Counted from the stretch's first letter, positions 33,522 to 42,614 are shown. The stretch: DNA of 64,000 nucleotides from Conyzicola lurida (GCF_014204935.1 NZ_JACHMJ010000001.1:3224001-3288000), one strand, 5' to 3'. The notes: generated by a model not told the origin, from the sequence alone. Made by a program: numbers and translations.

Positions 33522-35549
33522 TTACCTGCTCTCTCTTATGACGCGCACTTCGCCGGCCGGCACCGTGAGCACGGAGCCGACGGAGGAGTCGGTGACGAGC
33601 TCGGTACCGGTGGCGGCGAGATCGAACGCGGCATCCGTGTGGTTGATGACGAAGCGGTAGTCGGCGGCGTCGCCGCGGCGGCGCACCACCTCGACCCCGT
33701 CGGGACGTGTCTCGGGGGCGGCGATGCCCGCGGCGTCGGCGGCGGCGCGCACGAGCGCGCGGAACGCCGCCGGGTCGAGGTGCGTGGCGAGGTACCAGGC
33801 GCTGCCGGCACCGGAATCGTTGCGGGTAACCGCGGGGTGGCCGGGCAGCGGGCCGTCGACGAAGGTGCTGACGGCGGTCGCGCCGCGCAGGGTGACCCAC
33901 TCGGTCCAAGTCGAGGCCGTGGAGCCGTCGCTGAGTGCGATCGTCTCGGCCGAGGCGACCGGGAAGAACTCCTCGGTCGAGATGCCGAGCAGCTCGCGGA
34001 ACGCCCCGGGGTACCCGCCGGGACGCACCCGGTCGTCCTCGTCGACGATTCCGCTGAAGAACGTGATCACGGCGTGGCCGCCGCTCGCGACGAAATCGGC
34101 GATGGTCGCGGCATCCGCGTCACTGACGGCGTAGAGGCTGGGCACGACGACCAGCCGGTGTCCGGCGAGGCTCGCCCCCGGCGCGACGATGTCGACGGTG
34201 TAGCCCTCGGCGAGCAGCGCGTTGTAGGCACGGTGCACCTGGTCGAGGTAGACCAGTTCGCCGGTCGGGTGCGAGTCGAGGTCGGTCGCCCACCACGACT
34301 GCCAGTCGAAGACGAAGGCCACGTCGGTGACGACACGGCTGCCGGTGACCTCGCCGAGACGGTTCAGGATGTCGCCGAGCTCGACGGCCTCGCGCCAGAC
34401 TTTGGTGTCGGTGCCGGCGTGCGGCAGCATCGCCGAGTGGAACTTCTCGCTGCCCTGCAGCGACGCGCGCCACTGGAAGAAGCTCACTCCGTCGGCGCCG
34501 CGGGCAACGTGGGTGAGGCTGTTGCGCAGCATCTCGCGCGGTGCCTTCGCGGCGTTGCGGGGCTGCCAGTTGACGGCGCTCGTGCCGTGTTCCATCAGCA
34601 TCCACGGTCCGCCGCCGGCGAGGCCGCGGGTCACGTCGGCCGCGAAGGAGAGCTCCTCACGGGTGTGCTCGAGGCGGTTGTCGAGGTAGTGGTCGTTGGC
34701 GATGAGGTCCATGTGCGGCGCCCAGGCCCAGTAGTCCTGGCTGCGGATGTGCGCGGTGACCATGAAGTTCGTGGTGATCGGGATGTCGCTGAGCTCGCGG
34801 AGCACCGCCTCTTCGCCGAGGTAGAGGCCGAGCAGCTCGTCGGAGCTGAAGCGGGCGAAATCGAGGGCCTGGCCGGGGTTTCCGGTGGAGATCGTCAGGC
34901 GCGGGGTGCCGATGTGCTCCCAGGCCGCGTATCTCTGGCTCCAGAAGGCCGTGCCCCACGCGGTGTTGAGCGCGTCGAGAGTCTCGTATTTGGCGCGCAG
35001 CCAGGAGCGGAAGGCCTCGGCCGAGACGGCGCAGTGGCAGTACGCGTTGTGGCAGCCGATCTCGTTCGAGACGTGCCACAGCTTGACCGCGGGGTGCGAG
35101 GCGTACCGCTCGGCCACCTTCGCGACCAGGCGCAGCGAGTACTCGCGGAACACCGGCGAGCTCGGGCAGAACGCCTGGCGACCGCCGAAGAAGCGTTGCG
35201 TGCCATCGGGCATCACCGGCAGCGTCTCGGGGTAGTGGTACGAGAGCCAGGCCGGCGGGCTCGAGGTGCCGGTGCCCAGATTGACGGAGATTCCGTGCGC
35301 GTGCAGCACGTCGATCACGGCGTCGAGCTGGTCGAACTCGTACTGGCCGGGCAGCGGCTCGAGCTGGGCCCAGCCGAAGATGTTGATGGCGACGAGGTTG
35401 ACGCCCGCCTCCTGCATCAGCCGCGCGTCCTCGGCCCAGACGGCCGGGTCCCACTGCTCGGGGTTGTAGTCGGCACCGTAGGTGAACCGGGCGCGCTCGG
35501 CGTCGAGGAGTTCGGCTACGGGTGTCTTGCTCACGGGGTCGGGCTCCAT
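33522..35549 (-). CDS. GH42 beta-galactosidase (second)
   Basis: 675 residues. GADYNPEQWDP at the start of the barrel, acid/base E163 in WHVSNEIGC and nucleophile E320 in WMLMEHG. Cys at 128, 166, 171 and 173 could form the zinc cluster known from Thermus-type GH42 enzymes; the first GH42 in this window lacks it. No signal peptide, so it works on imported beta-galactosides. It is the first gene of the operon behind a strong promoter with two operators. Confidence 0.93.
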   Translation of the reverse strand: MEPDPVSKTPVAELLDAERARFTYGADYNPEQWDPAVWAEDARLMQEAGVNLVAINIFGWAQLEPLPGQYEFDQLDAVIDVLHAHGISVNLGTGTSSPPAWLSYHYPETLPVMPDGTQRFFGGRQAFCPSSPVFREYSLRLVAKVAERYASHPAVKLWHVSNEIGCHNAYCHCAVSAEAFRSWLRAKYETLDALNTAWGTAFWSQRYAAWEHIGTPRLTISTGNPGQALDFARFSSDELLGLYLGEEAVLRELSDIPITTNFMVTAHIRSQDYWAWAPHMDLIANDHYLDNRLEHTREELSFAADVTRGLAGGGPWMLMEHGTSAVNWQPRNAAKAPREMLRNSLTHVARGADGVSFFQWRASLQGSEKFHSAMLPHAGTDTKVWREAVELGDILNRLGEVTGSRVVTDVAFVFDWQSWWATDLDSHPTGELVYLDQVHRAYNALLAEGYTVDIVAPGASLAGHRLVVVPSLYAVSDADAATIADFVASGGHAVITFFSGIVDEDDRVRPGGYPGAFRELLGISTEEFFPVASAETIALSDGSTASTWTEWVTLRGATAVSTFVDGPLPGHPAVTRNDSGAGSAWYLATHLDPAAFRALVRAAADAAGIAAPETRPDGVEVVRRRGDAADYRFVINHTDAAFDLAATGTELVTDSSVGSVLTVPAGEVRVIRESR

Positions 35550-35603
35550 CGTCGGTGGTGACGCCGCTTCGCGACGCTCGTGCGTCCAGAGAATCCAACG
35601 GTT

Positions 35604-35694
35604 TCTGTGAACGCTCCCAGAGGAGTGCCCGACAACTCCTCGTTGAGAGTCTGTGAACGCTCCCAGAATAAACAGACGATCGATCGGGTGTCAA
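35604..35694 (-). promoter_or_regulatory. Galactoside operon promoter with two identical CelR/CebR-like operators
   Basis: On the minus strand TTGACA (35694-35689), 17 bp, and TTATTC (35671-35666) form a near-consensus promoter. The 18-mer TCTGTGAACGCTCCCAGA appears twice, exactly, at 35604-35621 and 35650-35667; the latter touches the -10 box. One half (CGCTCCCA) equals that of the CelR/CebR palindrome TGGGAGCGCTCCCA known from actinobacterial LacI regulators, and the other half (TGTGAACG) is diverged. The LacI protein encoded divergently at 35774 is the obvious binder. Confidence 0.8.
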
Positions 35695-35773
35695 CCCGGG
35701 GTCGGTCGGACCTTCTCCGGCGTCGCCTCCCGCGGCAGTTCGGCTGGCCCTTCCGCGGCAGTAGGGTGTGAAC

Positions 35774-36796
35774 ATGATTGCCCGTCGCCTCCCGACCACG
35801 AGAGCGACCATCAACGATGTCGCCGCTGTCTCCGGGGTCTCGCGCGGAACCGTCTCGCGTGTGCTCAACTCCGAGGCCTACGTGTCGGAGGCCGCCAAGA
35901 AGGCCGTCGAGGACGCCATCCTGCAGGTCGGCTACGTGCGCAACACCGCGGCGCGCAACCTCGTCACCCGGCAGTCGCACGCGATCGGGCTCATCGTGCA
36001 CGAGCCGCACTCGCTGTTCCTCGAAGACCCCAACATCGGCAGCATCCTGCTCGGCACCAACTCGGTGCTCTCCGACGCCGACTACCAGCTGGTGTCGCTC
36101 GTCATCGACTCCGACCGCGACAGCAACCGCGTCGCCGAATACCTCACCGGCGGCTTCGTCGACGGCGTGATCATCGTCTCGGCGCGCGCCCACGACCCGA
36201 TCGCCAAGATCGTCTCGCAGATCGGTATCCCGGCCGCGTTCGTCGGCCACCCGGTCGACATCGAGGGAATCCCCTACGTGGGAATCGACAACTTCGCCGC
36301 GGCCAAGGCCATCACCGCCCGCCTGGTCGGGACCGGCCGCACGAAGATCGGCATGATCGCCGCGGGACTCGACCGCGACTCCGGTCAGGACCGCGTCGCC
36401 GGTTTCACCGCCGCCCTCGGCGACGCGTTCGACCCCTCGCTCGTGGTGCAGCAGCCGTTCTACGCGCACGCCAGCGGACTCGAGGGCACGCGCGAACTGT
36501 TGCGCCGGGCGCCCGACATCGACGGAATCTTCGCCGCCTCCGACGCGATCGCGGCCGGCGTGCTCGACGCGCTCCGCGAAGCGGGCCGCTCGGTACCCGG
36601 CGACGTGGGCGTCGTCGGGTTCGACGACAGCGTGTGGGCGATCCGCACGCAGCCGCAGCTCTCGACGGTGCACCAGCCGGCCGGCGAGCTCGGCCGCGGG
36701 GCCGCGGCGTCGGTGCTCGCGCAGATCCGCGGCGAGGCCGTGGACTCGTCGGGCACGTTCCTCGAGACGCACATCGTCTGGCGCGACTCGGCCTGA
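35774..36796 (+). CDS. LacI-family regulator of the galactoside operon
   Basis: 340 residues from ATG 35774, with AGGG seven bases before it (a GTG two codons earlier is possible). Helix-turn-helix TINDVAAVSGVSRGTVSRVLN, hinge AARNLVTRQSH, and ligand domain IGLIVHEPHSLFLEDPN. It is divergent from the GH42-importer-GH36 operon and shares the control region that holds two CelR/CebR-like sites. It likely represses that operon and itself until a galactoside is present. Confidence 0.9.
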   Translation: MIARRLPTTRATINDVAAVSGVSRGTVSRVLNSEAYVSEAAKKAVEDAILQVGYVRNTAARNLVTRQSHAIGLIVHEPHSLFLEDPNIGSILLGTNSVLSDADYQLVSLVIDSDRDSNRVAEYLTGGFVDGVIIVSARAHDPIAKIVSQIGIPAAFVGHPVDIEGIPYVGIDNFAAAKAITARLVGTGRTKIGMIAAGLDRDSGQDRVAGFTAALGDAFDPSLVVQQPFYAHASGLEGTRELLRRAPDIDGIFAASDAIAAGVLDALREAGRSVPGDVGVVGFDDSVWAIRTQPQLSTVHQPAGELGRGAAASVLAQIRGEAVDSSGTFLETHIVWRDSA

Positions 36797-36797
36797 C

Positions 36798-36900
36798 ACC
36801 CCGGTGGCCCCGTAGCGAGCGACGGAGGAGCCCGCGTATCGAAACCACGATCGCGCCTCGCAGGTTTCGATACGGCCGCGGGCGGCCTACTCAACCACCG
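36798..36900. repeat. TTTCGATACG/CTCAACCACC repeat, head-to-head pair
   Basis: One copy reads left (GGTTTCGATACGCGGG... to GGCCACCGGGG, 36846-36798) and one right (GGTTTCGATACGGCCG to CCTACTCAACCACCG, 36862-36900). They fill the gap after the lacI gene, just before the GntR operators. Confidence 0.7.
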
Positions 36901-36910
36901 CTCTTCTCGA

Positions 36911-36941
36911 TTGTCAGACAATCTGCTACCTTGTCTGACAA
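36911..36941. promoter_or_regulatory. Tandem GntR operators TTGTC-N-GACAA
   Basis: TTGTCAGACAA (36911-36921) and TTGTCTGACAA (36931-36941) are two 11-bp palindromes with centres exactly 20 bp apart, so on the same face of the helix. This TTGTC-x-GACAA form is typical for FadR-subfamily GntR proteins. They lie 16 bp before the GntR start codon, fitting autoregulation. Confidence 0.8.
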
Positions 36942-36957
36942 TAACGAAGGAGTTCCG

Positions 36958-37599
36958 ATGACGACGGATGCGGCATCCACTGTTCTGCCCGACGCCGTGT
37001 ACTCGGAGCTTCGGTCGGCGGTCATCAGCCAGCAGATCGCCCCGGGCGCCTCGGTCACCGAGTCGGCCGTCGCACTGCGGTACGGCGTCGCGCGTCCCAC
37101 GGCCAAGACCGCGATCGAGAAGCTCGTCACCGAGGGGCTGCTGCGGCGCGAGCGGCACCAGACAGCGCGCGTGCCGCTGCTGAGCCGCGCCGACATCGTC
37201 GACCTGTTCGACGCCCGCGCCATCGTCGAGAGCGCGGCCGTCGGCGCCCTCGCGACCGGCGGCACGCTGCCCGCCGAGGCCCTCGCCGCCCACCGCGCCC
37301 TGCTCGCCGACGCCGACTTCGCGCAGCACGACATCGAGTTCCACCGCGCGCTCGTCGCCGGCCAGCCCAGTCCGCGGCTCGCGCGCATGCACGCGGGGCT
37401 GCTCGGCGAGATCGAGCTCTGCATCGGACAGGTGCAGGCCGGCCGCCTGCTCACCGCGGCGGAGGTCGGGGCGCAGCACCAGGGCATCCTCGACGCCGTG
37501 ACCGCGGGCGACGCCGACCTCGCCGCCCGCCTCACCCGCGAGCACATCGCCGGCTCGCGCGACCGTCTCCTCGACCGATTCGACACGACCCCCCACTAG
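36958..37599 (+). CDS. GntR-family regulator, FadR subfamily, probable lactate regulator
   Basis: 213 residues; GAAGGAG five bases before ATG. The winged helix covers 1-75 ([31 protein letters not shown]), then an all-helical effector domain with [18 protein letters not shown], and [10 protein letters not shown] with candidate metal or ligand His. It is directly upstream of a lactate dehydrogenase gene (11 bp gap), as LldR regulators often are. The two palindromes before it are its likely targets. Confidence 0.85.
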   Translation: MTTDAASTVLPDAVYSELRSAVISQQIAPGASVTESAVALRYGVARPTAKTAIEKLVTEGLLRRERHQTARVPLLSRADIVDLFDARAIVESAAVGALATGGTLPAEALAAHRALLADADFAQHDIEFHRALVAGQPSPRLARMHAGLLGEIELCIGQVQAGRLLTAAEVGAQHQGILDAVTAGDADLAARLTREHIAGSRDRLLDRFDTTPH

Positions 37600-37610
37600 A
37601 AAGCGACACC

Positions 37611-38846
37611 ATGGTTCAGCGCAGAATCCCGAAATACAAAGACCTCCGTCCGTTGATGAACTTCAAGACCCCGGAGCTCAACGCCAAGAAGCGCCGCCTG
37701 CAGAGCGCGCTCACGATCGCCGACCTGCGCGATATCGCGCAGCGCCGCACGCCCAAGGCCGCGTTCGACTACACCGAGGGCGCCGCCGAGGCCGAGATCA
37801 GCCTGAAGCGCGCGCGCCAGGCGTTCGAGGACATCGAGTTCACGCCGTCGATCCTGCGCGACGTCTCGACGGTCGACATGTCGAGCGAGGTGCTCGGCGG
37901 CCGGGTCGCCCTGCCGTTCGGCATCGCCCCCACGGGGTTCACCCGCATGATGCAGACCGAGGGCGAAATCGCCGGCGCCGGAGCAGCCGCCGCCGCCGGC
38001 ATCCCGTTCTCGCTCTCGACCATGGGAACGACGGCCATCGAAGACGTGAAGGCCGCGAACCCCGACGGACGCAACTGGTTCCAGCTCTACATGTGGAAGG
38101 ACCGCGACCGCTCGATGGCGCTCGTCGACCGGGCCGCGAAGGCCGGCTTCGACACGCTGCTCGTCACGGTCGACGTGCCGGTCGCCGGCGCGCGCCTGCG
38201 GGACAAGCGCAACGGCTTCTCGATCCCGCCGCAGCTCACCGTGGGCACGGTCGTCAACGCGATCCCCCGGCCCGAGTGGTGGATCAACTTCCTCACCACC
38301 GAACCCCTCGCCTTCGCGTCGCTCGACCGCTGGAGCGGCACCGTCGGCGAACTGCTCGACTCGATGTTCGACCCCACCGTCACCTTCGAGGACCTCGCCT
38401 GGATCAAGGAACAGTGGCCCGGCAAACTGGTCGTCAAGGGCGTGCAGAATGTGGATGACGCGAAGAAGCTGGCATCGATGGGAGTCGACGGCATCACGCT
38501 CTCGAACCACGGCGGGCGACAGCTCGACCGCGCCCCGATCCCGTTCCACCTGCTGCCGGACGTCGTGCGCGAGGTCGGCAAGGACACCGAGGTGCACCTC
38601 GACACGGGCATCATGTCCGGCGCGGACATCGTCGCGTCGGTCGCGCTCGGTGCGAGGTTCACGCTCATCGGACGCGCGTACCTCTACGGCCTGATGGCGG
38701 GCGGGCGCGAGGGCGTCGACCGCACGATCGAGATCCTGGCCGACCAGATCGCCCGCACCATGCGGTTGCTCGGCGTGAAGAGCCTCGACGAGCTGGAGCC
38801 CCGCCACGTGACCCAGCTCGAGCGCCTGGTGCCGCGGCAGCGCTGA
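37611..38846 (+). CDS. FMN-dependent alpha-hydroxy-acid (L-lactate) dehydrogenase
   Basis: 411 residues of the LldD/glycolate-oxidase family. [11 protein letters not shown] at the N-terminus, [13 protein letters not shown] for FMN phosphate and ring contacts, [10 protein letters not shown], then the active-site [11 protein letters not shown] with the catalytic His and Arg, and [11 protein letters not shown]. It oxidises L-lactate (or a similar 2-hydroxy acid) to the keto acid, passing electrons to quinone or oxygen. Operon with the GntR gene; similar actinobacterial enzymes are called lldD. Confidence 0.87.
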   Translation: MVQRRIPKYKDLRPLMNFKTPELNAKKRRLQSALTIADLRDIAQRRTPKAAFDYTEGAAEAEISLKRARQAFEDIEFTPSILRDVSTVDMSSEVLGGRVALPFGIAPTGFTRMMQTEGEIAGAGAAAAAGIPFSLSTMGTTAIEDVKAANPDGRNWFQLYMWKDRDRSMALVDRAAKAGFDTLLVTVDVPVAGARLRDKRNGFSIPPQLTVGTVVNAIPRPEWWINFLTTEPLAFASLDRWSGTVGELLDSMFDPTVTFEDLAWIKEQWPGKLVVKGVQNVDDAKKLASMGVDGITLSNHGGRQLDRAPIPFHLLPDVVREVGKDTEVHLDTGIMSGADIVASVALGARFTLIGRAYLYGLMAGGREGVDRTIEILADQIARTMRLLGVKSLDELEPRHVTQLERLVPRQR

Positions 38847-38867
38847 GCCCCGACAACCCCTTCGCAC

Positions 38868-38964
38868 GTTCGTAATTCAGGCCAGAACCCGAGAGGCGGA
38901 TGTCGCAGCCGCGAGAATCCGCGGGTCAGCGACATCCGCCCTCGAAACAGCCTGAGTTACGAAC
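38868..38964. repeat. 97-bp nested palindrome (triple stem)
   Basis: GTTCGTAATTCAGGC (38868-38882) pairs with GCCTGAGTTACGAAC (38950-38964), one mismatch in 15. Inside it GGCGGATGTCGC (38895-38906) pairs perfectly with GCGACATCCGCC (38929-38940), and within that CCGCG (38909-38913) pairs with CGCGG (38920-38924). It lies between two convergent genes and contains no ORF. It could be a MITE-like element or a bidirectional terminator. Confidence 0.75.
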
Positions 38965-38972
38965 ATGGGCCC

Positions 38973-39013
38973 GGTGTCGATACGGGCCGCAGACGGCCCT
39001 CCTCAACCACCGG
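38973..39013 (+). repeat. TTTCGATACG/CTCAACCACCGG repeat, single copy
   Basis: CGGTGTCGATACGGGCCGC through GGCCCTCCTCAACCACCGG, eight bases before the permease stop codon. Same family as the copies near 26.8, 36.8 and 54.4 kb. Confidence 0.65.
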
Positions 39014-39020
39014 TTGCGCG

Positions 39021-40289
39021 CTAGTTGTCGGTGCCGCGCAGCCTCGCGATGCCGCTCATCAGGTGGTAGACCACGATCGCCGCGACCGTGCCGAGCACGA
39101 TGCCCGAGAAGGTGAGCTGGCCGAGGTTGATCGTGAAGTCGGCGATGCCCATGATGAGCGCCACGCCCGCGGTGAGCTGGTTCTTCGGCTTGCTGAAGTC
39201 GACCTTGTTCTCGACCCAGATGCGCACGCCGATGATCCCGATGAGGCCGTAGAGCGCGGTGGTCACGCCGCCGAGCACGCCGGCGGGAACCGTGTTGATG
39301 ATCTCGCCGAACTTGGGCGAGAGGCCGAGCAGGATCGCGACGATTCCGGCGACCCAGTACGCGGCGGTCGAGAAGACGCGGGTCGCGGCCATCACGCCGA
39401 TGTTCTCGCCGTAGGTCGTGGTGGGCGATCCGCCGCCGAAGGCGGAGAGCACCGTGGCGAGGCCGTCGGCGAAGAGGGCACGGCCGGTGAGGTCGTCGAG
39501 GTTGCGGTGGGTCAGCTGGCCGACACCCTTGATGTGTCCGACGTTCTCGGCGACGAGCGCGAGCACGACCGGGAGGAACATCAGATAGACGCCGAAATCG
39601 TCGGCGGAGAACGACGGGGCGGTGAACCGGGGAAGCCCGACCCAGGCAGCGTCGCCGACCTTGCTGAAGTCGACCTGGCCCGCGATCGCCGCGGCGATGT
39701 AGCCGACCACGACGCCGATGATGATTGAGAGGCGGCCCAGGAAGCCGCGGAAGAACACCGCGGCCACGATGATCGCGAGCAGCGTGATGAGGGCGACGAC
39801 GGGCGACTCGGCGAAGTTGTTCTTCGCGGCGGGAGCGAGGTTGAACCCGATGAGCGCGACGATCGCACCGCTGACGACGGGCGGCAGCACGACGTCGATC
39901 CAGCGGGTTCCGGTGAGGTGCACGACCACGCCGATCACGGCGAGCAGGGCGCCGACCACGATGATGCCGCCGAGCGCGACGGACGGGCCGCCCGACGCGG
40001 TGGCCGCGCCGATCGGCGCGAGGAACGCGAACGACGACCCGAGGTAGCTCGGCAGGCGGTTGGCGGTGATGATCAGGAAGAGCAGCGTGCCGATTCCGGA
40101 GAACAGCAGCGTGGTGGCCGGCGGGAACCCGGTGATGAGCGGCACGAGGAAGGTCGCGCCGAACATCGCGACGACGTGCTGGCTACCGAAGCCGATCGTG
40201 CGCAGCCAGCTGAGGCGCTCCTCGGGGGCGACGATCTCCGTCGCTCCGACATTTTTTCCATCGCCGTGCAGCGTCCAGGGCAGAGCCAC
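39021..40289 (-). CDS. NCS2 uracil/xanthine permease (UraA-like)
   Basis: 422 residues from GTG with about 12-14 membrane segments. The motif VALVAENVGHIKGVGQLT carries the Glu/His of the substrate site in UraA-like transporters, and FGGGSPTTTYGENIGVMAATRV the second Glu. It is a proton symporter for uracil or a related nucleobase. Transcribed alone; its upstream region holds a palindrome over the -35 box. Confidence 0.88.
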   Translation of the reverse strand: MALPWTLHGDGKNVGATEIVAPEERLSWLRTIGFGSQHVVAMFGATFLVPLITGFPPATTLLFSGIGTLLFLIITANRLPSYLGSSFAFLAPIGAATASGGPSVALGGIIVVGALLAVIGVVVHLTGTRWIDVVLPPVVSGAIVALIGFNLAPAAKNNFAESPVVALITLLAIIVAAVFFRGFLGRLSIIIGVVVGYIAAAIAGQVDFSKVGDAAWVGLPRFTAPSFSADDFGVYLMFLPVVLALVAENVGHIKGVGQLTHRNLDDLTGRALFADGLATVLSAFGGGSPTTTYGENIGVMAATRVFSTAAYWVAGIVAILLGLSPKFGEIINTVPAGVLGGVTTALYGLIGIIGVRIWVENKVDFSKPKNQLTAGVALIMGIADFTINLGQLTFSGIVLGTVAAIVVYHLMSGIARLRGTDN

Positions 40290-40344
40290 GATTCCTCCGT
40301 AGGTGGTGCGGGCGGCCGGAAGTGGCGCCTATTGACGATACGTG

Positions 40345-40380
40345 CGCGGTGGAGCTATAGACAATCGCGCCAGCGATTGT
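40345..40380 (-). promoter_or_regulatory. Permease promoter region with ACAATCGC / GCGATTGT palindrome
   Basis: ACAATCGC (40361-40368) and GCGATTGT (40373-40380) form a perfect 8-bp inverted repeat with a 4-base centre. On the minus strand it merges into TTGTCT (-35-like, 40364-40359), about 18 bp before TATCGT. A repressor at this site would block the nucleobase permease. No regulator gene is adjacent. Confidence 0.5.
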
Positions 40381-40449
40381 GCGACCCCAGCGCCGAAGGA
40401 GCCTGCGACTGAGGGTCGGCTCCTGGTTGCGACGGGCGCTTCGACAAGC

Positions 40450-41580
40450 TCAGCGACCGCCGTCCACCGGGCCGAGCAGGTTCGTCGCGACCGTCGCGTG
40501 CGCCGACTCCGGGTCGCTCGGGTGGAACAGTCCGGCGAGCGCGTCCCGGTACAGCCGCGACAGCTCGGTGTCGGCCCCGTACGACGAGCCGCCCGACACC
40601 CGGATCGCCGCGTCGACGACGCTCCTCGCGACATCCACCGCCCTGGTCTTGGTGCCGACCAGCAGCCGGAACCAGGCCGACCCGTGGTCGCCCAGCCCGT
40701 CGACGTCCCCGGCGAGCGACTCGATCTGCGGGCCGAGCGAATCGAGCGCGATGGCCGCGTCGGCGAGACGCCAGCGGATATCCGGGTCCTGCGAGTAGGC
40801 GAGCCCCGTCTTCATCGAGGTGCGGGATGCCGCGGCCGCGACTCCGAGCTCGAGAGCACGGTCGCCGATGCCGGCGTACACGCTGGAGACCAGCAGCAGG
40901 AAGTTCGCGAACAGGCCGAAGATGTACGGATCGTTGACCGGGCCGACCGGGAGGACGCGCGTGATGCGGTCGGGCGCGACCCGGGCGCCCTCGAGCAGCG
41001 TCGTGTAGCTCTGCGTCGCGCGCATGCCGAGCGGGTTCCAGTCGCCGAGAGCGCGGTGGCCCGGCGTGCCGCGCTCGATCACGCCGTGCACGAGAGTCGG
41101 GGACGCGGCATCCGTATCGTCTCGGCCGAAGACGGCGAGACGGGTCCAGGCGGGCGACAGCGACGTGAAGATCTTGGTGCCGGTGAACAGGTAGGAGCCG
41201 TCGGCCTGGGGTGCGGCGACGGTGCGCGAGTCGAACATGACCTGGTCGTTGCCCGCCTCGCTGTTGCCGAACGCGAACAGCTCGCCGGCGGCCGCCTCGT
41301 CGATGATCCAGTCGAGTGAGGAGTCGCCCCGCTCGCGCAGTACGCGCGCGATGCCGACCACGACGAGGTGCATGTTGATGCCGAGGGCGGTCGCCGGGGC
41401 GTGGGCGGCGAGCAGCCGTTGGTCGCGGGCCACCTCGAGCAGCGGGCGCGATTCGAGATAGCCGGCGGCACGGAGCTCGTCGAGATCCTCGGTGAAGAAG
41501 ATGTTGTCGCGGTCGTACCCCGCCGCGCGGGAACGGATGCGGGCCAGCAGGTCGGCGTCGAGAACTGTCACGCTCCCCAA
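40450..41580 (-). CDS. Acyl-CoA-dehydrogenase-family flavoprotein
   Basis: 376 residues. FGNSEAGNDQ, VMFDSRTVAAPQADGSYLFTGTKIFTSLSP, and GMRATQSYTTLLEGARV are the middle beta domain of acyl-CoA dehydrogenases; the C-terminal helical domain follows. The usual catalytic Glu is not obvious, as in many actinobacterial members that act as monooxygenases or dehydrogenases on other substrates. The start is uncertain: TTG 41580 or GTG 41571, the latter with GGGAG only one base before it. The last codons overlap a small TTCGACAAGCTCAGC repeat. Confidence 0.75.
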   Translation of the reverse strand: MGSVTVLDADLLARIRSRAAGYDRDNIFFTEDLDELRAAGYLESRPLLEVARDQRLLAAHAPATALGINMHLVVVGIARVLRERGDSSLDWIIDEAAAGELFAFGNSEAGNDQVMFDSRTVAAPQADGSYLFTGTKIFTSLSPAWTRLAVFGRDDTDAASPTLVHGVIERGTPGHRALGDWNPLGMRATQSYTTLLEGARVAPDRITRVLPVGPVNDPYIFGLFANFLLLVSSVYAGIGDRALELGVAAAASRTSMKTGLAYSQDPDIRWRLADAAIALDSLGPQIESLAGDVDGLGDHGSAWFRLLVGTKTRAVDVARSVVDAAIRVSGGSSYGADTELSRLYRDALAGLFHPSDPESAHATVATNLLGPVDGGR

Positions 41581-41604
41581 CTTACGCCCGGCGGGCGTCG
41601 TGCG

Positions 41605-42558
41605 TCAGGCCGCGACGAGCTCCTCGAGCTCGCGCGCCAGGGCGAGGCGGAGCTCGCGGTTGTCCAGCGCGTCGACGAGCCCGTGCACGAGGGCGACGGT
41701 CGGCGCGGCGACGCCGGAGAGCGCGGCGGCGGCGAGCACGGCACCGGTCAGGTAGTTGTGCTCGAGCGGGCGTCCGGCGCGACGGTCGAGCAGCATCGAG
41801 GTGGCGCTGTTGCGGGGCAGTCCGTCCATGCGGGCGAGGAACAGCTCGGCGGCACCCTCGGGCAGTCGTGCGCCCTCGGCGGTCGCGACCGCGACACCCT
41901 CGGCGAGCAGCGCGCGGAACAGCGGACGCACGGCCGGGTCGGCGGTGACCTCCATGGTGCGGTCGGTCAGCGCGGTCAGGGTGTTGAGCGCGGAGTTCAT
42001 CACGAGCTTCGTCCACGACTCGGTGACGAAGTCGTCGACCAGTCGAACCGAGAGACGGGGGTCGACGAGGGCGGCGAAGGATGACGCGGCCGGGCCCGTC
42101 GCGACGGCGAGCGCCCCGAGATCGCGGCAGACCACCAGGTCGCGCTCGATTTTCTCGGCGGCGATGTAGACGATGCCGGGCAGCACACGCTCGGCGGGCA
42201 CCCACTCGCTCACGCGCTCCGCGTGGCCGATACCGTTCTGCAGCATCACGACGGTGGTGGCGGGTCCGACCAGCGCGTCGAGCCACGGGCCGATGTCGCG
42301 GGTGTCTTGCGCTTTGACGGTGACGACGACCCAGTCGACCGGGCCGAGGCCGTCGGGAGTCGCGGCGACTGCCGCATCCACCCGGTGCAGGTCGCCGCTG
42401 ACGTCGATCGCCATGGGTGCGGACGGCCCGCGGCGGCACAGGGTGACGTCGGCGCGCGCGCTCAGCGCGTCGGCCACGACGGTGCCGATCGCGCCCACGC
42501 CGACGACGGCCACGGTGGGACGGTGGCGGGGTGCGACGCGGCGCAGATATTCGGTCAT
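41605..42558 (-). CDS. 2-dehydropantoate 2-reductase (PanE/ApbA family)
   Basis: 317 residues. NADPH loop VAVVGVGAIGTVVADAL, then VVVTVKAQDT with the catalytic Lys, MLQNGIGH, and the C-terminal domain WTKLVMNSALNTLTALTDRTM with conserved Lys, Asn and Ser. It reduces ketopantoate to pantoate for coenzyme A synthesis, or is a paralog acting on similar keto acids. Divergent from an Lrp regulator gene with a shared palindromic region, which is unusual for a housekeeping panE, so a regulated paralog is possible. Confidence 0.83.
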   Translation of the reverse strand: MTEYLRRVAPRHRPTVAVVGVGAIGTVVADALSARADVTLCRRGPSAPMAIDVSGDLHRVDAAVAATPDGLGPVDWVVVTVKAQDTRDIGPWLDALVGPATTVVMLQNGIGHAERVSEWVPAERVLPGIVYIAAEKIERDLVVCRDLGALAVATGPAASSFAALVDPRLSVRLVDDFVTESWTKLVMNSALNTLTALTDRTMEVTADPAVRPLFRALLAEGVAVATAEGARLPEGAAELFLARMDGLPRNSATSMLLDRRAGRPLEHNYLTGAVLAAAALSGVAAPTVALVHGLVDALDNRELRLALARELEELVAA

Positions 42559-42586
42559 TGCTCAAGGATCGGGTGGTCGCGCATCC

Positions 42587-42614
42587 TGCGCAACACAGGG
42601 CATTTCGTTGCGCA
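42587..42614. promoter_or_regulatory. Lrp-type inverted repeat between panE-like and lrp genes
   Basis: TGCGCAAC (42587-42594) is mirrored by GTTGCGCA (42607-42614), with 12 bp between. It sits centrally in the 99-bp divergent region and is a good candidate site for the adjacent Lrp/AsnC regulator. Confidence 0.6.

Noticed and set aside
32593-33909. 438-residue version of the MalF-type permease
   Set aside because: The additional N-terminal part is the GH42 gene read out of frame; a permease normally starts just before the first membrane segment, as from GTG 33516.
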